A stretch of 64,000 bases of DNA from Flavobacterium lacisediminis (GCF_025909975.1 NZ_JAPCIO010000007.1:124345-188344); one strand, 5' to 3'. Shown: positions 9,118 to 18,582, counted from the first letter of the stretch. Numbers and translations: made by a program. The notes: generated by a model not told the origin, from the letters alone.

Positions 9118-9125
9118 CAAATGTA
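9118..9125 (-). promoter_or_regulatory. -7 box of the thioredoxin/apbE/DUF3570/two-component operon
   Basis: The minus strand reads TACATTTG, matching the Bacteroidota TAnnTTTG consensus and identical to the box before the cusA unit. No TTG/TTTG lies 17-23 nt upstream, consistent with a need for an activator. Confidence 0.5.
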
Positions 9126-9152
9126 ACAAGAATATCTATAGAATTGTATTTT

Positions 9153-9180
9153 CTTAAACCTAAATTAAGGAAATATTAAG
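9153..9180 (-). promoter_or_regulatory. candidate response-regulator box, three hexamers 11 bp apart
   Basis: Read on the minus strand, CTTAAT (9180-9175), CTTAAT (9169-9164) and TTTAAG (9158-9153) are each separated by 5 nt, giving exact 11-bp phasing upstream of the TACATTTG box. This matches the pair at 3060-3076. It lies between the stop of the VWA gene and the operon promoter. Confidence 0.45.
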
Positions 9181-11208
9181 TTATAGCAAGCCATTGTATT
9201 TACGAGTAAACCATTCTGTTGCCAGAGCAGATACTGCAATAATAAGCAACCAAATCCAATCGATTAGTGGTGATTTTTTGATGGTTTCTTTTTGTGTAGG
9301 AATATAATTTTCGTTTTCGAGTAACGATTTGATTAAATTTTCTATTTGGTTTGGATAATACACTTTTCCATTGGTATTGATTGCCAATTGCTCTAATCGA
9401 GATTTATCAGGATTTACGAATTGTTTTTCAATTTCAAAATCCAACACTTCAAAGCTACCTGAAAAACTAGAATTTGATTGCTTTTCTGTTACTTTAAACG
9501 AATAATTTCCTGCCTCTAATCCATCTAAATTTACTTTATAAGAATTGGTTGCTTTTAGTAAATCATATTTTTTAGACGCTTTTGTTTTAGAATTTACAAC
9601 CTGAATTGTCAATTGTGCTTTTTCGTCAAATTCATAGTTTTTATTGAAATATTCCGCCGTAATTTCAATGTTTTCGCCTGAATTATAAAAGCTTTCATAA
9701 GTCACATTCAAATTTTTCTTTGATGCATTCGAAACTAAAAATTGAATGATTTTATCGGTGAACAAATCAAAATCATCAAATGACTTTTTGGTTAAATGAT
9801 TTTCTAAGCGCCATTTCCAGATGTTTTCTCCAATCAAATATGCCTTTCTTTTGCTACCATTCTCTGTAAAAGTTAAGATTGGATTTTGAATTTGTACATT
9901 TCGTATTCTAGCAGAAAGCAATGTATTGAAATTATTTTTGACTGCAACAACACCAAAATTATGTTCTAATGGTGGGAAATTTTCAAATCCAATATTACTT
10001 TGGGCAAACAAATTAAAATCAGATTCATACGTTGCTAAATAATCTTCTTTTGGTGTCGACATTTTAAACAATAAATCATCTTGAACCTGATTTAAAAAAC
10101 CGAAATCAGTTGCAGTTCCTGTGATTATAAACGTATTAATTTGAGCTGTTTTATTTTGTTCAAATATGTATTTAAAAGCAGTATTTGGTTGATACAAAAT
10201 TAAAACATTATAATTTTGTAATGTTTTGATTTCATTTGGTTTAACAATAGTTACTTTACGTTGCTTATTAACTTCAATACTTCTTTTTAAAGCACCTAAA
10301 TCAGGATGATTAATCGCCGAAACTAAAGCAATTTCACTACGTTGATCAATTACTTCTACTGCAAAATTCTTAGCATTATTAACCGTGTTTCTTTCTTTTA
10401 TATTTGAAGAAATTATGGCTTTGTATTTGGCGATTCCAACCTTGTCTGCATTTAATAAAACAGTTATGGATTGTGCTCTTTTATCTTTCGAAAAACTAAC
10501 GGTTTGTTTGTGAATGGTTTGATTGCCATTCTGAATGGAAAAAGTGGTTGAAATTGTTTGATTTCCATTGTATTGCAAGAATACTTCAACTGGAAATTTA
10601 TTCTTTAAAAAAGCGTATTTGTTTACATTGATTTGATTGATTTTCAAATCGAAAACAGTTGTCGTATCTCCTAAAACAACTGGTAAAACACTTGTGTTTT
10701 CTTGAAAACTGAAAACATAATCATTTCCCATAGTTTGGTTTCCGTCGGTAAATAAAACTACTGTATAATTGGTGTTTCGGTATAACTGTTTTAAATTTTT
10801 AGCTACACCATCAATATGAGATTGATTGCCTTTAAAATCTAATTGTTGCAATGATTGAAATTCATCATCAAACGAAAACAATTGCACATCATATTTTTCC
10901 GAAATAGCTTTATTATCAGCAATTTTCTGATATAACTCTGAAGCTTCTTTCGTTGCTTTTAATTCCGAAATTGATTTGGAATTATCCACAACAATTGGCA
11001 AAGGCGTTTTCTTAATTTCAGTGATTTTTCGACTGATAATTGGATTAATCAGCAATAAAAAGATAGAAAACAGACTAATAAAACGTAAAAAAGCCAAAAA
11101 CCAGTACAATTTTGACTGATTTTTGACTTTATATAAATATTGATAAAACGACAATACAGCAGCAATAATTACTGACAATAATAGAAGTAAAATTGTGCTT
11201 GTTGTCAT
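9181..11208 (-). CDS. VWA-domain membrane protein (BatA-like)
   Basis: A 675-residue membrane-anchored protein. Helices at about residues 4-22 and 36-56 precede a von Willebrand A domain with a MIDAS motif D75-N-S77-K-S79 and LFTDG at 152-156. A long beta-rich extracytoplasmic part follows, and a last helix near the C-terminus (WIWLLIIAVSALATEW). Proteins of this form occur widely in Flavobacteriia. Relation to the Bat aerotolerance proteins is by architecture only, and function is unknown. It ends next to the metal operon's control region and appears to be a separate unit; its 5' side carries a long hairpin (11219-11275). Confidence 0.8.
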   Translation of the reverse strand: MTTSTILLLLLSVIIAAVLSFYQYLYKVKNQSKLYWFLAFLRFISLFSIFLLLINPIISRKITEIKKTPLPIVVDNSKSISELKATKEASELYQKIADNKAISEKYDVQLFSFDDEFQSLQQLDFKGNQSHIDGVAKNLKQLYRNTNYTVVLFTDGNQTMGNDYVFSFQENTSVLPVVLGDTTTVFDLKINQINVNKYAFLKNKFPVEVFLQYNGNQTISTTFSIQNGNQTIHKQTVSFSKDKRAQSITVLLNADKVGIAKYKAIISSNIKERNTVNNAKNFAVEVIDQRSEIALVSAINHPDLGALKRSIEVNKQRKVTIVKPNEIKTLQNYNVLILYQPNTAFKYIFEQNKTAQINTFIITGTATDFGFLNQVQDDLLFKMSTPKEDYLATYESDFNLFAQSNIGFENFPPLEHNFGVVAVKNNFNTLLSARIRNVQIQNPILTFTENGSKRKAYLIGENIWKWRLENHLTKKSFDDFDLFTDKIIQFLVSNASKKNLNVTYESFYNSGENIEITAEYFNKNYEFDEKAQLTIQVVNSKTKASKKYDLLKATNSYKVNLDGLEAGNYSFKVTEKQSNSSFSGSFEVLDFEIEKQFVNPDKSRLEQLAINTNGKVYYPNQIENLIKSLLENENYIPTQKETIKKSPLIDWIWLLIIAVSALATEWFTRKYNGLL

Positions 11209-11218
11209 TTTTTCTTTA

Positions 11219-11275
11219 AGTGATTAGTGAATAGTAATTAGTGAATAGCCAACTAATTACTATTCACTAATCACT
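11219..11275. repeat. 24-bp perfect inverted repeat with 9-nt loop
   Basis: Positions 11219-11242 are the exact reverse complement of 11252-11275, with the loop at 11243-11251. Each arm is itself built from the word ATTAGTGA/AATAGTA. There is no T-tract, so it is not a classic terminator. A related degenerate copy sits at 15674-15763. Confidence 0.85.
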
Positions 11276-11284
11276 AATTACTTT

Positions 11285-12031
11285 TTATGTAAGCATTCCT
11301 CCGTCAACATTAATAACTTGTCCTGTCACATAAGCACTCATGTCAGAAGCTAAGAAAACACAAACGTTTGCTACATCCTCTGGAGTTCCACCTCTTTTTA
11401 ATGGAATAGCTTCTCTCCAACCTTTTACAACATCTTCGTTTAATTTTGCGGTCATTTCTGTTTCAATAAAACCTGGAGCGATCGCGTTGCAACGAATATT
11501 TCTTGAACCTAATTCTAATGCGATAGACTTAGTAAATCCGTTCATACCTGCTTTAGATGCAGCATAGTTAGCTTGACCAGCATTTCCTTTCACACCTACT
11601 ACACTACTCATGTTTACTATAGAACCTTTACGGTTTTTCAACATGATTTTTTGTACCGCTTTTGTCATATTAAATACAGACTTCAAGTTGATTTCGATTA
11701 CTTTATCAAAATCTTCTTCTGACATACGCATTAATAGGTTATCTTTTGTGATTCCGGCATTATTGATTAAAACATCAATTGTTCCGAATTCAGCAATAAC
11801 GTCATCCACTAATTTTTGTGCTTCATTAAAATCTGCTGCATTTGATTTGTATCCTTTTGCTTTAATTCCTAAAGCGTTTAATTCACTTTCTAAAGCCATT
11901 GCCGATTCTACAGACGAACTATAAGTAAAAGCAACATTTGCTCCTTGTTCTGCAAAAACTTTTGCTATACCGCTACCAATTCCACGGCTTGCACCAGTAA
12001 TGATGGCAACTTTTCCTTCTAATAATTTCAT
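11285..12031 (-). CDS. fabG: 3-oxoacyl-[acyl-carrier-protein] reductase
   Basis: A 248-residue short-chain dehydrogenase that reduces beta-ketoacyl-ACP with NADPH in fatty acid elongation. It shows the cofactor motif TGASRGIG at residues 12-19, NNAG, the catalytic Ser in IVNMSSVVG, and YAASK with the Tyr and Lys. The C-terminal NVDGGM is characteristic of FabG. Length is standard. It stands alone on the minus strand, with a -7-like TATATTTG about 40 nt before the start. Confidence 0.93.
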   Translation of the reverse strand: MKLLEGKVAIITGASRGIGSGIAKVFAEQGANVAFTYSSSVESAMALESELNALGIKAKGYKSNAADFNEAQKLVDDVIAEFGTIDVLINNAGITKDNLLMRMSEEDFDKVIEINLKSVFNMTKAVQKIMLKNRKGSIVNMSSVVGVKGNAGQANYAASKAGMNGFTKSIALELGSRNIRCNAIAPGFIETEMTAKLNEDVVKGWREAIPLKRGGTPEDVANVCVFLASDMSAYVTGQVINVDGGMLT

Positions 12032-12068
12032 GGTAAATATTCGTGTTAGTTTGTTTTTAAATAAAGTT

Positions 12069-12076
12069 CAAATATA
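12069..12076 (-). promoter_or_regulatory. -7 box upstream of fabG
   Basis: The minus strand reads TATATTTG, a full TAnnTTTG match, 37 nt before the fabG start. No clear TTG -33 element is seen, so this rests on one box. Confidence 0.35.
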
Positions 12077-12167
12077 GGAATATTTTAAAGTATAAAAAAA
12101 GCATGCTTTTAATTAAACCTTTTTTATTAAATGTTGTCCTATAATTACAAACCTAAAACTAACCATT

Positions 12168-13352
12168 ATGAAAAACCAAATTATTTTAAGTCTATTAGCT
12201 ATTAGTGGATTGACTTCGTGTAATGATAATTCAGATGACAATTATGAAGAAATTCCTTCATATCCATTTGTTGAAGCTGAGTTTGGTTCAACAGTTGATC
12301 TTGGAAATTTAGCTAATTATGCGAATCAAACAGTTCCTGCATACATCATTAAAGATAATTCTCAAGGAAATTTAATTACTGACAAAGGTGCCACTTTAGG
12401 GAGAGTTTTATTTTATGATAAGAATTTATCTTCAAACAATACCATTTCATGTGCTAGTTGTCACAAACAAGAATTTGCATTTAGCGATACTAATGTAGCT
12501 AGTACTGGAGTTAATGGAACAACTGGAAGACATTCAATGCGTTTGATAAATTCGAGATTTGCATCTGAAACAAAATTCTTTTGGAATGAGCGTGCTTTAA
12601 ATTTAGAAACACAAACTACAATGCCCATAAAAGATCATGGCGAAATGGGTTTTAGTGGCGAAAATGGTGATTTATCATTTGATGACTTAATTACTAAATT
12701 AAGTGCCATTGGTTATTACAAAGAACTTTTCAAGTTTGTTTATGGTACCGAAGAAATAACAGAAGCTAAAATTCAAAGTGCTTTGGCTCAATTTATCAGA
12801 AGTATTCAATCATTTGATTCAAAATATGATGCTGGTAGAGCATTAGCTACTAATGACGGACAACCTTTTTCAAATTTTACAGCACAAGAGAATCAAGGCA
12901 AAAATTTATTTTTATCGCCTCCTGTTTTTAATACTAATGGCGTTAGAACAAGTGGTGGTTTAGGTTGTGCAGGATGCCACAGAGCACCAGAATTTGATAT
13001 CGACCCAAATTCTTTAAACAACGGAATTATAGGTACAATTGCAGGAACAGGAATTGACACTGGAAACACAAGAGCTCCTTCTTTAAGAGATTTAGTTAGA
13101 ACAGATGGAACTACCAATGGTCCAATGATGCATACAGGAGTTATCACAACTTTGCAAGCTGCAATTGGGCACTATGGAACAATTAACTTAGCTCCTGGAA
13201 ATAATAATTTAGATCCTAGATTAACACCAGGAGGTGTTGGTCAACAATTAAATCTAACGGCAACAGAAGTAAATGCTGTAATCGCATTTTTAAGAACACT
13301 TTCAGGAACTGATGTGTATACCAATACGAAATGGTCAAACCCATTTAATTAA
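12168..13352 (+). CDS. di-haem cytochrome c peroxidase (CCP/MauG family) lipoprotein
   Basis: A 394-residue exported protein with a lipoprotein signal (lipobox LTSC, Cys18). Two haem-binding motifs are visible: CASCH at residues 95-99 and CAGCH near residue 266. The family reduces H2O2 to water with electrons from small cytochromes or acts as MauG-like oxidases. Intervening segments such as RHSMRLINSRFA and FWNERALNLETQ and the late MMHTGVITTLQAAIGHYG fit the bacterial CCP fold. It is monocistronic and ends in a bidirectional terminator shared with sucD. Peroxide detoxification at the outer face is likely; the exact substrate is not decided. Confidence 0.9.
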   Translation: MKNQIILSLLAISGLTSCNDNSDDNYEEIPSYPFVEAEFGSTVDLGNLANYANQTVPAYIIKDNSQGNLITDKGATLGRVLFYDKNLSSNNTISCASCHKQEFAFSDTNVASTGVNGTTGRHSMRLINSRFASETKFFWNERALNLETQTTMPIKDHGEMGFSGENGDLSFDDLITKLSAIGYYKELFKFVYGTEEITEAKIQSALAQFIRSIQSFDSKYDAGRALATNDGQPFSNFTAQENQGKNLFLSPPVFNTNGVRTSGGLGCAGCHRAPEFDIDPNSLNNGIIGTIAGTGIDTGNTRAPSLRDLVRTDGTTNGPMMHTGVITTLQAAIGHYGTINLAPGNNNLDPRLTPGGVGQQLNLTATEVNAVIAFLRTLSGTDVYTNTKWSNPFN

Positions 13353-13373
13353 AAGTGTAATTTATATAAAAAC

Positions 13374-13402
13374 AAAAAATCCCGCTATTTGCGGGATTTT
13401 TT
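13374..13402. terminator. bidirectional intrinsic terminator
   Basis: AAATCCCGC-TATTT-GCGGGATTT hairpin flanked by A and T runs, between the convergent cytochrome c peroxidase and sucD genes. Confidence 0.85.
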
Positions 13403-13421
13403 ATATCTGAAAGTTAAAGGA

Positions 13422-14294
13422 TTAACCTAAAACTTCTTTTACTTTTTTGCCAATTTCAGCTGGAGAATCAACCACATGAATACCGTTTTCTCTCATGATG
13501 CGTTTTTTAGCTTCTGCTGTATCATCAGCTCCACCAACGATTGCACCAGCGTGACCCATTGTTCTTCCTTTTGGAGCAGTTTCACCAGCGATGAAACCAA
13601 CAACTGGTTTACGGTTTCCGTCAGCTTTAATCCAACGAGCAGCATCTGCTTCTAATTGACCTCCAATTTCACCAATCATGATGATGATTTCAGTCTCTGG
13701 ATCGTTCATTAATAATTCTACTGCTTCTTTAGTTGTTGTTCCAATGATTGGATCACCACCAATTCCAATAGCTGTAGTAATTCCTAAACCTTGTTTTACT
13801 ACTTGGTCAGCAGCTTCATATGTTAAAGTACCTGATTTAGATACAATACCAACTGTTCCTTTTTTGAAAACGAAACCTGGCATAATACCAACTTTAGCTT
13901 CTCCTGGAGTAATTACACCTGGACAGTTAGGCCCAACTAAACGGCAATCTTTTCCTTTAATATAATCATAAGCTTTAATCATATCTGCAACAGGAATACC
14001 TTCAGTAATACAAATGATTACTTTGATTCCAGCTTCAGCAGCTTCCATAATTGCATCAGCAGCAAATGCTGGCGGAACGAAAATAATTGAAGTATCAGCA
14101 CCCGCTTTTTCAACAGCATCTTTAACTGTATTAAAAACTGGTCTGTCTAAATGTGTTGAACCACCTTTTCCTGGAGTTACACCACCTACAACATTAGTTC
14201 CGTACTCAATCATTTGAGAAGCGTGGAAAGTTCCTTCGCTACCTGTAAATCCTTGTACAATTATTTTTGAATTTTTATTTACTAAAACGCTCAT
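13422..14294 (-). CDS. sucD: succinate-CoA ligase subunit alpha
   Basis: A 290-residue alpha subunit of succinyl-CoA synthetase, which makes ATP/GTP from succinyl-CoA in the TCA cycle. The CoA-binding N-terminus ([21 protein letters not shown]), GPNCPGVI, and [13 protein letters not shown] with the phosphohistidine are clear. Length is usual. The beta subunit gene (sucC) is not adjacent, as in many Bacteroidota. Confidence 0.95.
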   Translation of the reverse strand: MSVLVNKNSKIIVQGFTGSEGTFHASQMIEYGTNVVGGVTPGKGGSTHLDRPVFNTVKDAVEKAGADTSIIFVPPAFAADAIMEAAEAGIKVIICITEGIPVADMIKAYDYIKGKDCRLVGPNCPGVITPGEAKVGIMPGFVFKKGTVGIVSKSGTLTYEAADQVVKQGLGITTAIGIGGDPIIGTTTKEAVELLMNDPETEIIIMIGEIGGQLEADAARWIKADGNRKPVVGFIAGETAPKGRTMGHAGAIVGGADDTAEAKKRIMRENGIHVVDSPAEIGKKVKEVLG

Positions 14295-14378
14295 GATATA
14301 TGAATTAAATTGTGTTTAAATTTGTGATGCAAAAGTAAGTTTTTTACCAAATAATCACATATTTTTTATTGTATTTTT

Positions 14379-14741
14379 TTAATTAGGTTTGCTAATTTGA
14401 TATCCTTTTTTGATTTTTCCTTCTTCAAATTCCCAAATGGCTACTATTTTAGCTATTAAAACGAATTCTTTTGGGTTTTCGATAGTTGTTACCTTGTGAT
14501 TGTATTTTACTACAATTTGATTTTCTTGTTCAATGAAATGCGAAATTTCCATGAAAGAATCAATGTAATTTTGCTTCAATTCGTTAGCCAAATTGATGAT
14601 GGCACTTTTTTGAAGTAATAATTTTCCCTCTGAACTGTCCCATTCTAAAATAAAATCGTCGTGCAAAAGTGTATCAAGAAATGTTGCATTTCTTATCCCG
14701 TCTTCTTTGTACAAAAACTCAATGCGTTCTTTATTTGTCAT
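14379..14741 (-). CDS. NTF2-like/SnoaL-fold protein, unknown function
   Basis: A 120-residue cytosolic protein with the layout of the NTF2-like superfamily: an N-terminal helix region followed by a curved beta sheet ([33 protein letters not shown]). Its start overlaps the end of the LpxD-like gene by 11 nt, so it is translated from the same message. No catalytic residues can be assigned. It may be a small binding protein or enzyme linked to the last steps of that operon. Confidence 0.65.
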   Translation of the reverse strand: MTNKERIEFLYKEDGIRNATFLDTLLHDDFILEWDSSEGKLLLQKSAIINLANELKQNYIDSFMEISHFIEQENQIVVKYNHKVTTIENPKEFVLIAKIVAIWEFEEGKIKKGYQISKPN

Positions 14742-15672
14742 TTTGTTTTAATTTTTCAATTATTTCTGGAATGCGTTTCACATTAGCCAATTGTTTCAAC
14801 TTTTCTCTTGATTCTTCAATTGGAGTTCCAAAATAAGTTTTTCCTCCTTCTATAGATTTAGTAACACCAGTCTGTCCCATTACTACTGCTTTTGCACCAA
14901 TAGTAATACCACTTGTTGTACCAACTTGCCCCCAAAGTGTTACTTCGTCTTCAATAACCACACAACCTGCAATTCCAGTTTGTGAAGCGATTAAACATTT
15001 TTTACCAATCACAGTATCATGACCAACATGCACTTGGTTGTCAATTTTAGTTCCAGCTCCAATGGTTGTATCGCCAGTAACTCCTTTATCAATAGTACAT
15101 AAAGCTCCAATCCCTACATTATCTTCTATCACTACTCTCCCACCCGATAACAATTGGTCAAAACCTTCAGGACGTTTTTTATAATAGAAAGCATCAGCTC
15201 CTAAAATGGTTCCGGCATGAATCATTACGTTATCACCAATTACGGTATTATCGTAAATCGTAACATTAGCATGAATCAAACAATTTTTTCCAATTTGAAC
15301 ATTATGTCCAATAAAACAATTTGGCTGAATTACGGTTCCTTCTCCAATTTTAGCTGAATCTGAAATCGCAGCATTCGAAGCTTGAAAAGGTCTGAAATGT
15401 TTCGTTAGTTTATTGAAATCTCTAAAAGGATCGTCTGAAATCAACAATGCTTTCCCTTCTGGGCATTCCACTTCTTTGTTTATTAAAACAATTGTTGCTG
15501 CCGATTGAAGTGCTTTGTCATAATATTTAGGATGATCTACAAATACGATATCTCCAGGTTCTACCACATGAATTTCATTCATACCGCGAACTGGAAAATC
15601 AGAATCACCCACAAAATTACATTCAATAATTTGGGCAACTTCTTTTAGAGGATAAACTTTTGGAAATTTCAT
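14731..15672 (-). CDS. second LpxD-like UDP-3-O-acylglucosamine N-acyltransferase
   Basis: A 313-residue left-handed beta-helix acyltransferase. The N-terminal LpxD-type domain (about 1-100) is followed by many hexapeptide repeats (for example [14 protein letters not shown]). [14 protein letters not shown] aligns with the catalytic His region of LpxD (there VAHN). It differs clearly from the 339-residue LpxD at 18583-19602 and lacks that protein's longer C-terminus. Flavobacteria often carry this paralogue beside lipid A genes. It could acylate a different position or sugar; that is unproven. Confidence 0.8.
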   Translation of the reverse strand: MKFPKVYPLKEVAQIIECNFVGDSDFPVRGMNEIHVVEPGDIVFVDHPKYYDKALQSAATIVLINKEVECPEGKALLISDDPFRDFNKLTKHFRPFQASNAAISDSAKIGEGTVIQPNCFIGHNVQIGKNCLIHANVTIYDNTVIGDNVMIHAGTILGADAFYYKKRPEGFDQLLSGGRVVIEDNVGIGALCTIDKGVTGDTTIGAGTKIDNQVHVGHDTVIGKKCLIASQTGIAGCVVIEDEVTLWGQVGTTSGITIGAKAVVMGQTGVTKSIEGGKTYFGTPIEESREKLKQLANVKRIPEIIEKLKQNDK

Positions 15673-15673
15673 T

Positions 15674-15763
15674 TAAAAGTGATTAGTGGATAGTAAATTA
15701 GTGATTAGTAAAATATAAAAGAGTAATCAGTTGCTTGGTTATTTACTAATTACTCTTAACTTT
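15674..15763. repeat. degenerate copy of the ATTAGTGA-type inverted repeat
   Basis: The left part (AAAAGTGATTAGTGGATAGT) resembles the arm of the hairpin at 11219-11275, and the right part (TTTACTAATTACTCTTAAC) is an imperfect complement. It fills the gap between the LpxD-like gene and efp. Confidence 0.6.
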
Positions 15764-15772
15764 TAATAAAAA

Positions 15773-16339
15773 CTATTCTTTTACTCTTTCCATATAGTTT
15801 CCAGTTGCTGTATCAATTTTGATTTTATCACCTTCATTGATAAACAACGGAACGTTTACAGTTGCTCCTGTTTCAACAGTTGCTGGTTTTGTAGCATTTG
15901 TAGCTGTATTTCCTTTAACTCCTGGTTCAGCATATGTAACTTCTAAAACGATAGAAGCTGGCATATCTACTGATAAAGGCGCTTCTGTTTCAGCGTTAAT
16001 CTGAATCATTACGTTTGTTCCTTCTTTTAATAAATCTGGAGCATCTAAAACTTTTTTGTCTAACGTAATTTGTTCAAATGATTCGTTATTCATGAAGTGA
16101 AATTGATCTCCTTCAGCATATAAATATTGGAATGTATGTGTTTCAACACGTACTTCATCAATTTTGTGTCCAGCAGAAAATGTGTTATCTAATACTTTTC
16201 CATTAGTTAACGATTTTAATTTAGTTCTTACGAAAGCTGGCCCTTTACCTGGTTTTACGTGAAGAAATTCGATGATTTTATAAATATCGTTATTGTATTT
16301 GATACATAATCCATTTCTAATATCTGATGTACTTGCCAT
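15773..16339 (-). CDS. efp: elongation factor P
   Basis: A 188-residue translation factor that rescues ribosomes stalled at polyproline. Three beta-barrel domains are in usual order: KOW-like N-terminal domain with the loop VKPGKGPAF (Lys32 at the tip), OB domain, and the C-terminal domain ending GDKIKIDTATGNYMERVKE. The tip residue is Lys as in EF-Ps modified by EpmA or left unmodified. It lies 44 nt downstream of lpxA inside the lipid A block. Confidence 0.96.
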   Translation of the reverse strand: MASTSDIRNGLCIKYNNDIYKIIEFLHVKPGKGPAFVRTKLKSLTNGKVLDNTFSAGHKIDEVRVETHTFQYLYAEGDQFHFMNNESFEQITLDKKVLDAPDLLKEGTNVMIQINAETEAPLSVDMPASIVLEVTYAEPGVKGNTATNATKPATVETGATVNVPLFINEGDKIKIDTATGNYMERVKE

Positions 16340-16383
16340 TTTGTTTTTATTTGATGTTTGTTTATTAATTCTTTATTTTGAGA

Positions 16384-17169
16384 TTACATTGAACTTGTAT
16401 ATCCTTTCATGATACCACGAGAAGAATTTCTAATGAAGTCTAAAATTTCATCTCTTTCTGTTGTAGCTTCCATTTCAGCCTCAATGATGCTTAATGCTTG
16501 CGTTGTATTGTAATTTTTTTGATATAAAATTCTATAGATATCTTGAATTTCTCTGATTTTATCTGTTGAAAAACCTCTTCTTCTTAATCCTACAGAGTTA
16601 ATTCCCACATAAGACAAAGGTTCTTTTGCTGCTTTTGTAAAAGGAGGAACATCTTTTCTTACTAATGAACCACCTGAAATCATAGCATGATCACCAATAG
16701 AAATAAACTGGTGAACTGCAGCTAAACCACCAATGATTGCAAAATCTCCCACAGTTACGTGTCCTGCTAAAGCTACACCATTTACAATAATAGCGTTATC
16801 ACCAATGTGGCAATCGTGTGCAATGTGAGCCGTAGCCATAATCAAACAGTTTTTTCCAATTTTTGTTTGACCAGAAGCAACAGTTCCTCTATTGATAGTA
16901 ACACATTCTCTGATTGTGGTATTGTCGCCAATAACAGCTAACGATTCTTCTCCTCCAAATTTTAAATCTTGAGGAACCGCTGAAATTACTGCACCAGGAA
17001 AAATATTACAATTTTTACCGATTCGAGCACCTTCCATGATGGTAACGTTTGAACCAATCCAAGTTCCCTCACCTATTTCAACATTGTTATGAATAGTAGT
17101 AAAAGGGTCAATTACTACGTTTCTTGCTATTTTAGCACCTGGGTGCACATAAGCTAATGGTTGATTCAT
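16384..17169 (-). CDS. lpxA: acyl-ACP--UDP-N-acetylglucosamine O-acyltransferase
   Basis: A 261-residue hexapeptide-repeat acyltransferase for the first step of lipid A synthesis, adding a 3-hydroxyacyl chain to UDP-GlcNAc. The start AYVHPGAKIARNV, catalytic His region ATAHIAHDCHIGDN and GVNSVGLRRRGFS are diagnostic. Length matches LpxA. It begins 9 nt after the lpxC-fabZ gene. Confidence 0.95.
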   Translation of the reverse strand: MNQPLAYVHPGAKIARNVVIDPFTTIHNNVEIGEGTWIGSNVTIMEGARIGKNCNIFPGAVISAVPQDLKFGGEESLAVIGDNTTIRECVTINRGTVASGQTKIGKNCLIMATAHIAHDCHIGDNAIIVNGVALAGHVTVGDFAIIGGLAAVHQFISIGDHAMISGGSLVRKDVPPFTKAAKEPLSYVGINSVGLRRRGFSTDKIREIQDIYRILYQKNYNTTQALSIIEAEMEATTERDEILDFIRNSSRGIMKGYTSSM

Positions 17170-17178
17170 ATGATTTTT

Positions 17179-18567
17179 TTATTTTACTTTAACAATTTGC
17201 GCCATTAATTCGGCTTCTGAAACTAATTTTCCGTTTGCATACGCATAGGCTTGCATGTGACAAATTCCTCTTCTAATTGGAGAAATTAAATCGCATTTAA
17301 AGAATAAGGTATCACCTGGCAACACTTTATTTTTAAACTTAACATTATCAATTTTCATGAAATAAGTTAAGTAATTTTCTGGATCTGGAACAGTACTTAA
17401 TATTAAAATCCCTCCTGTTTGTGCCATTGCTTCAATTTGTAAAACTCCAGGCATTACTGGAGCTCCTGGAAAATGTCCAACGAAGAAATCTTCATTCATT
17501 GTTACATTTTTTAAACCTACCACGTGAGTTTCAGATAATTCTAAAATTTTATCAACCAACAAGAATGGTGGACGGTGTGGTAATAAATTCATAATACCAT
17601 GAATATCCATCACTGGCTCTTTATTAATATCGTAACTTGGAACATTGTTACGTTCTTCAATCTTAATTAATTTAGCCATTTTCTTAGCAAACTGAGTGTT
17701 TACGTAATGCCCTGGCTTGTTAGCAATAATTTTTCCTTGAATACGAGTTCCAATTAAAGATAAATCACCAATAATATCAAGTAATTTATGTCTTGCCGCT
17801 TCGTTTGGATAATGCAATGTTAGATTGTCTAAAATTCCATTTTCTTTAACCGAAATGGTATCTTTATTGAATGCTTTTTTCAAGTTTTCCATTGTTTCTG
17901 ATGAAATTTCTTTATCAACATAAACAATGGCATTATTTAAATCACCACCTTTAATTAAACCATTATTCAAAAGTGATTCTAATTCATGTAAAAAACTAAA
18001 AGTTCTACAATTTGAAATTTCTTTTTTAAATTCTTTTATTCCTTTCATAGTAGCATTTTGTGTACCCAATACTTTAGTACCAAAATCTACCATTGCTGTA
18101 ACGCAATATTCATCAGAAGGAATTACTGTAATTTCACTACCAGTAGCTTCATCTAGGAAAGAAATAACATCTTTAACAACATATACTTTTCTTTCTGCTT
18201 CTTGTTCAACTATTCCTGCCTTTTCAATAGCTTCAACAAAATATTTTGAAGAGCCATCCATAATTGGAAGTTCAGAAGCATTTAATTCTATAATAACGTT
18301 ATCTAAATCGCAACCCACAAGCGCCGCTAATACGTGCTCTGGAGTTTGAATCATTACTCCTAATTTTTCTAAATTAGTACCTCGTTGCGTATTTACAACA
18401 TAATTTGCATCAGCTTCAATAATTGGTTGTCCTTCTAAATCTACACGTACAAATGTAAATCCGTTGTTTACAGGAGCTGGTTTAAAAGTCATTGCAACTT
18501 CTTGACCGGTATGTAAACCTACACCTTTTAATGAAATTTCTGCAGCAATTGTTGTTTGCTTCGTCAT
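17179..18567 (-). CDS. lpxC-fabZ: bifunctional UDP-3-O-acyl-N-acetylglucosamine deacetylase / 3-hydroxyacyl-ACP dehydratase
   Basis: A 462-residue fusion. Residues 1 to about 300 are LpxC, the zinc deacetylase committing lipid A synthesis (GVGLHTG, TPEHVLAALVG, later HKLLDIIGDLSLIG with metal ligands). Residues from about 320 are FabZ, a hot-dog dehydratase of fatty acid synthesis (LPHRPPFLLVDKI, HFPGAPVMPGVLQIEAMAQ with the catalytic His and Glu). The fusion is a hallmark of Bacteroidota and couples the use of hydroxyacyl-ACP by the two pathways. It sits between lpxD (15 nt) and lpxA (9 nt). Confidence 0.96.
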   Translation of the reverse strand: MTKQTTIAAEISLKGVGLHTGQEVAMTFKPAPVNNGFTFVRVDLEGQPIIEADANYVVNTQRGTNLEKLGVMIQTPEHVLAALVGCDLDNVIIELNASELPIMDGSSKYFVEAIEKAGIVEQEAERKVYVVKDVISFLDEATGSEITVIPSDEYCVTAMVDFGTKVLGTQNATMKGIKEFKKEISNCRTFSFLHELESLLNNGLIKGGDLNNAIVYVDKEISSETMENLKKAFNKDTISVKENGILDNLTLHYPNEAARHKLLDIIGDLSLIGTRIQGKIIANKPGHYVNTQFAKKMAKLIKIEERNNVPSYDINKEPVMDIHGIMNLLPHRPPFLLVDKILELSETHVVGLKNVTMNEDFFVGHFPGAPVMPGVLQIEAMAQTGGILILSTVPDPENYLTYFMKIDNVKFKNKVLPGDTLFFKCDLISPIRRGICHMQAYAYANGKLVSEAELMAQIVKVK

Positions 18568-18582
18568 GATAAAAATTTTAAA

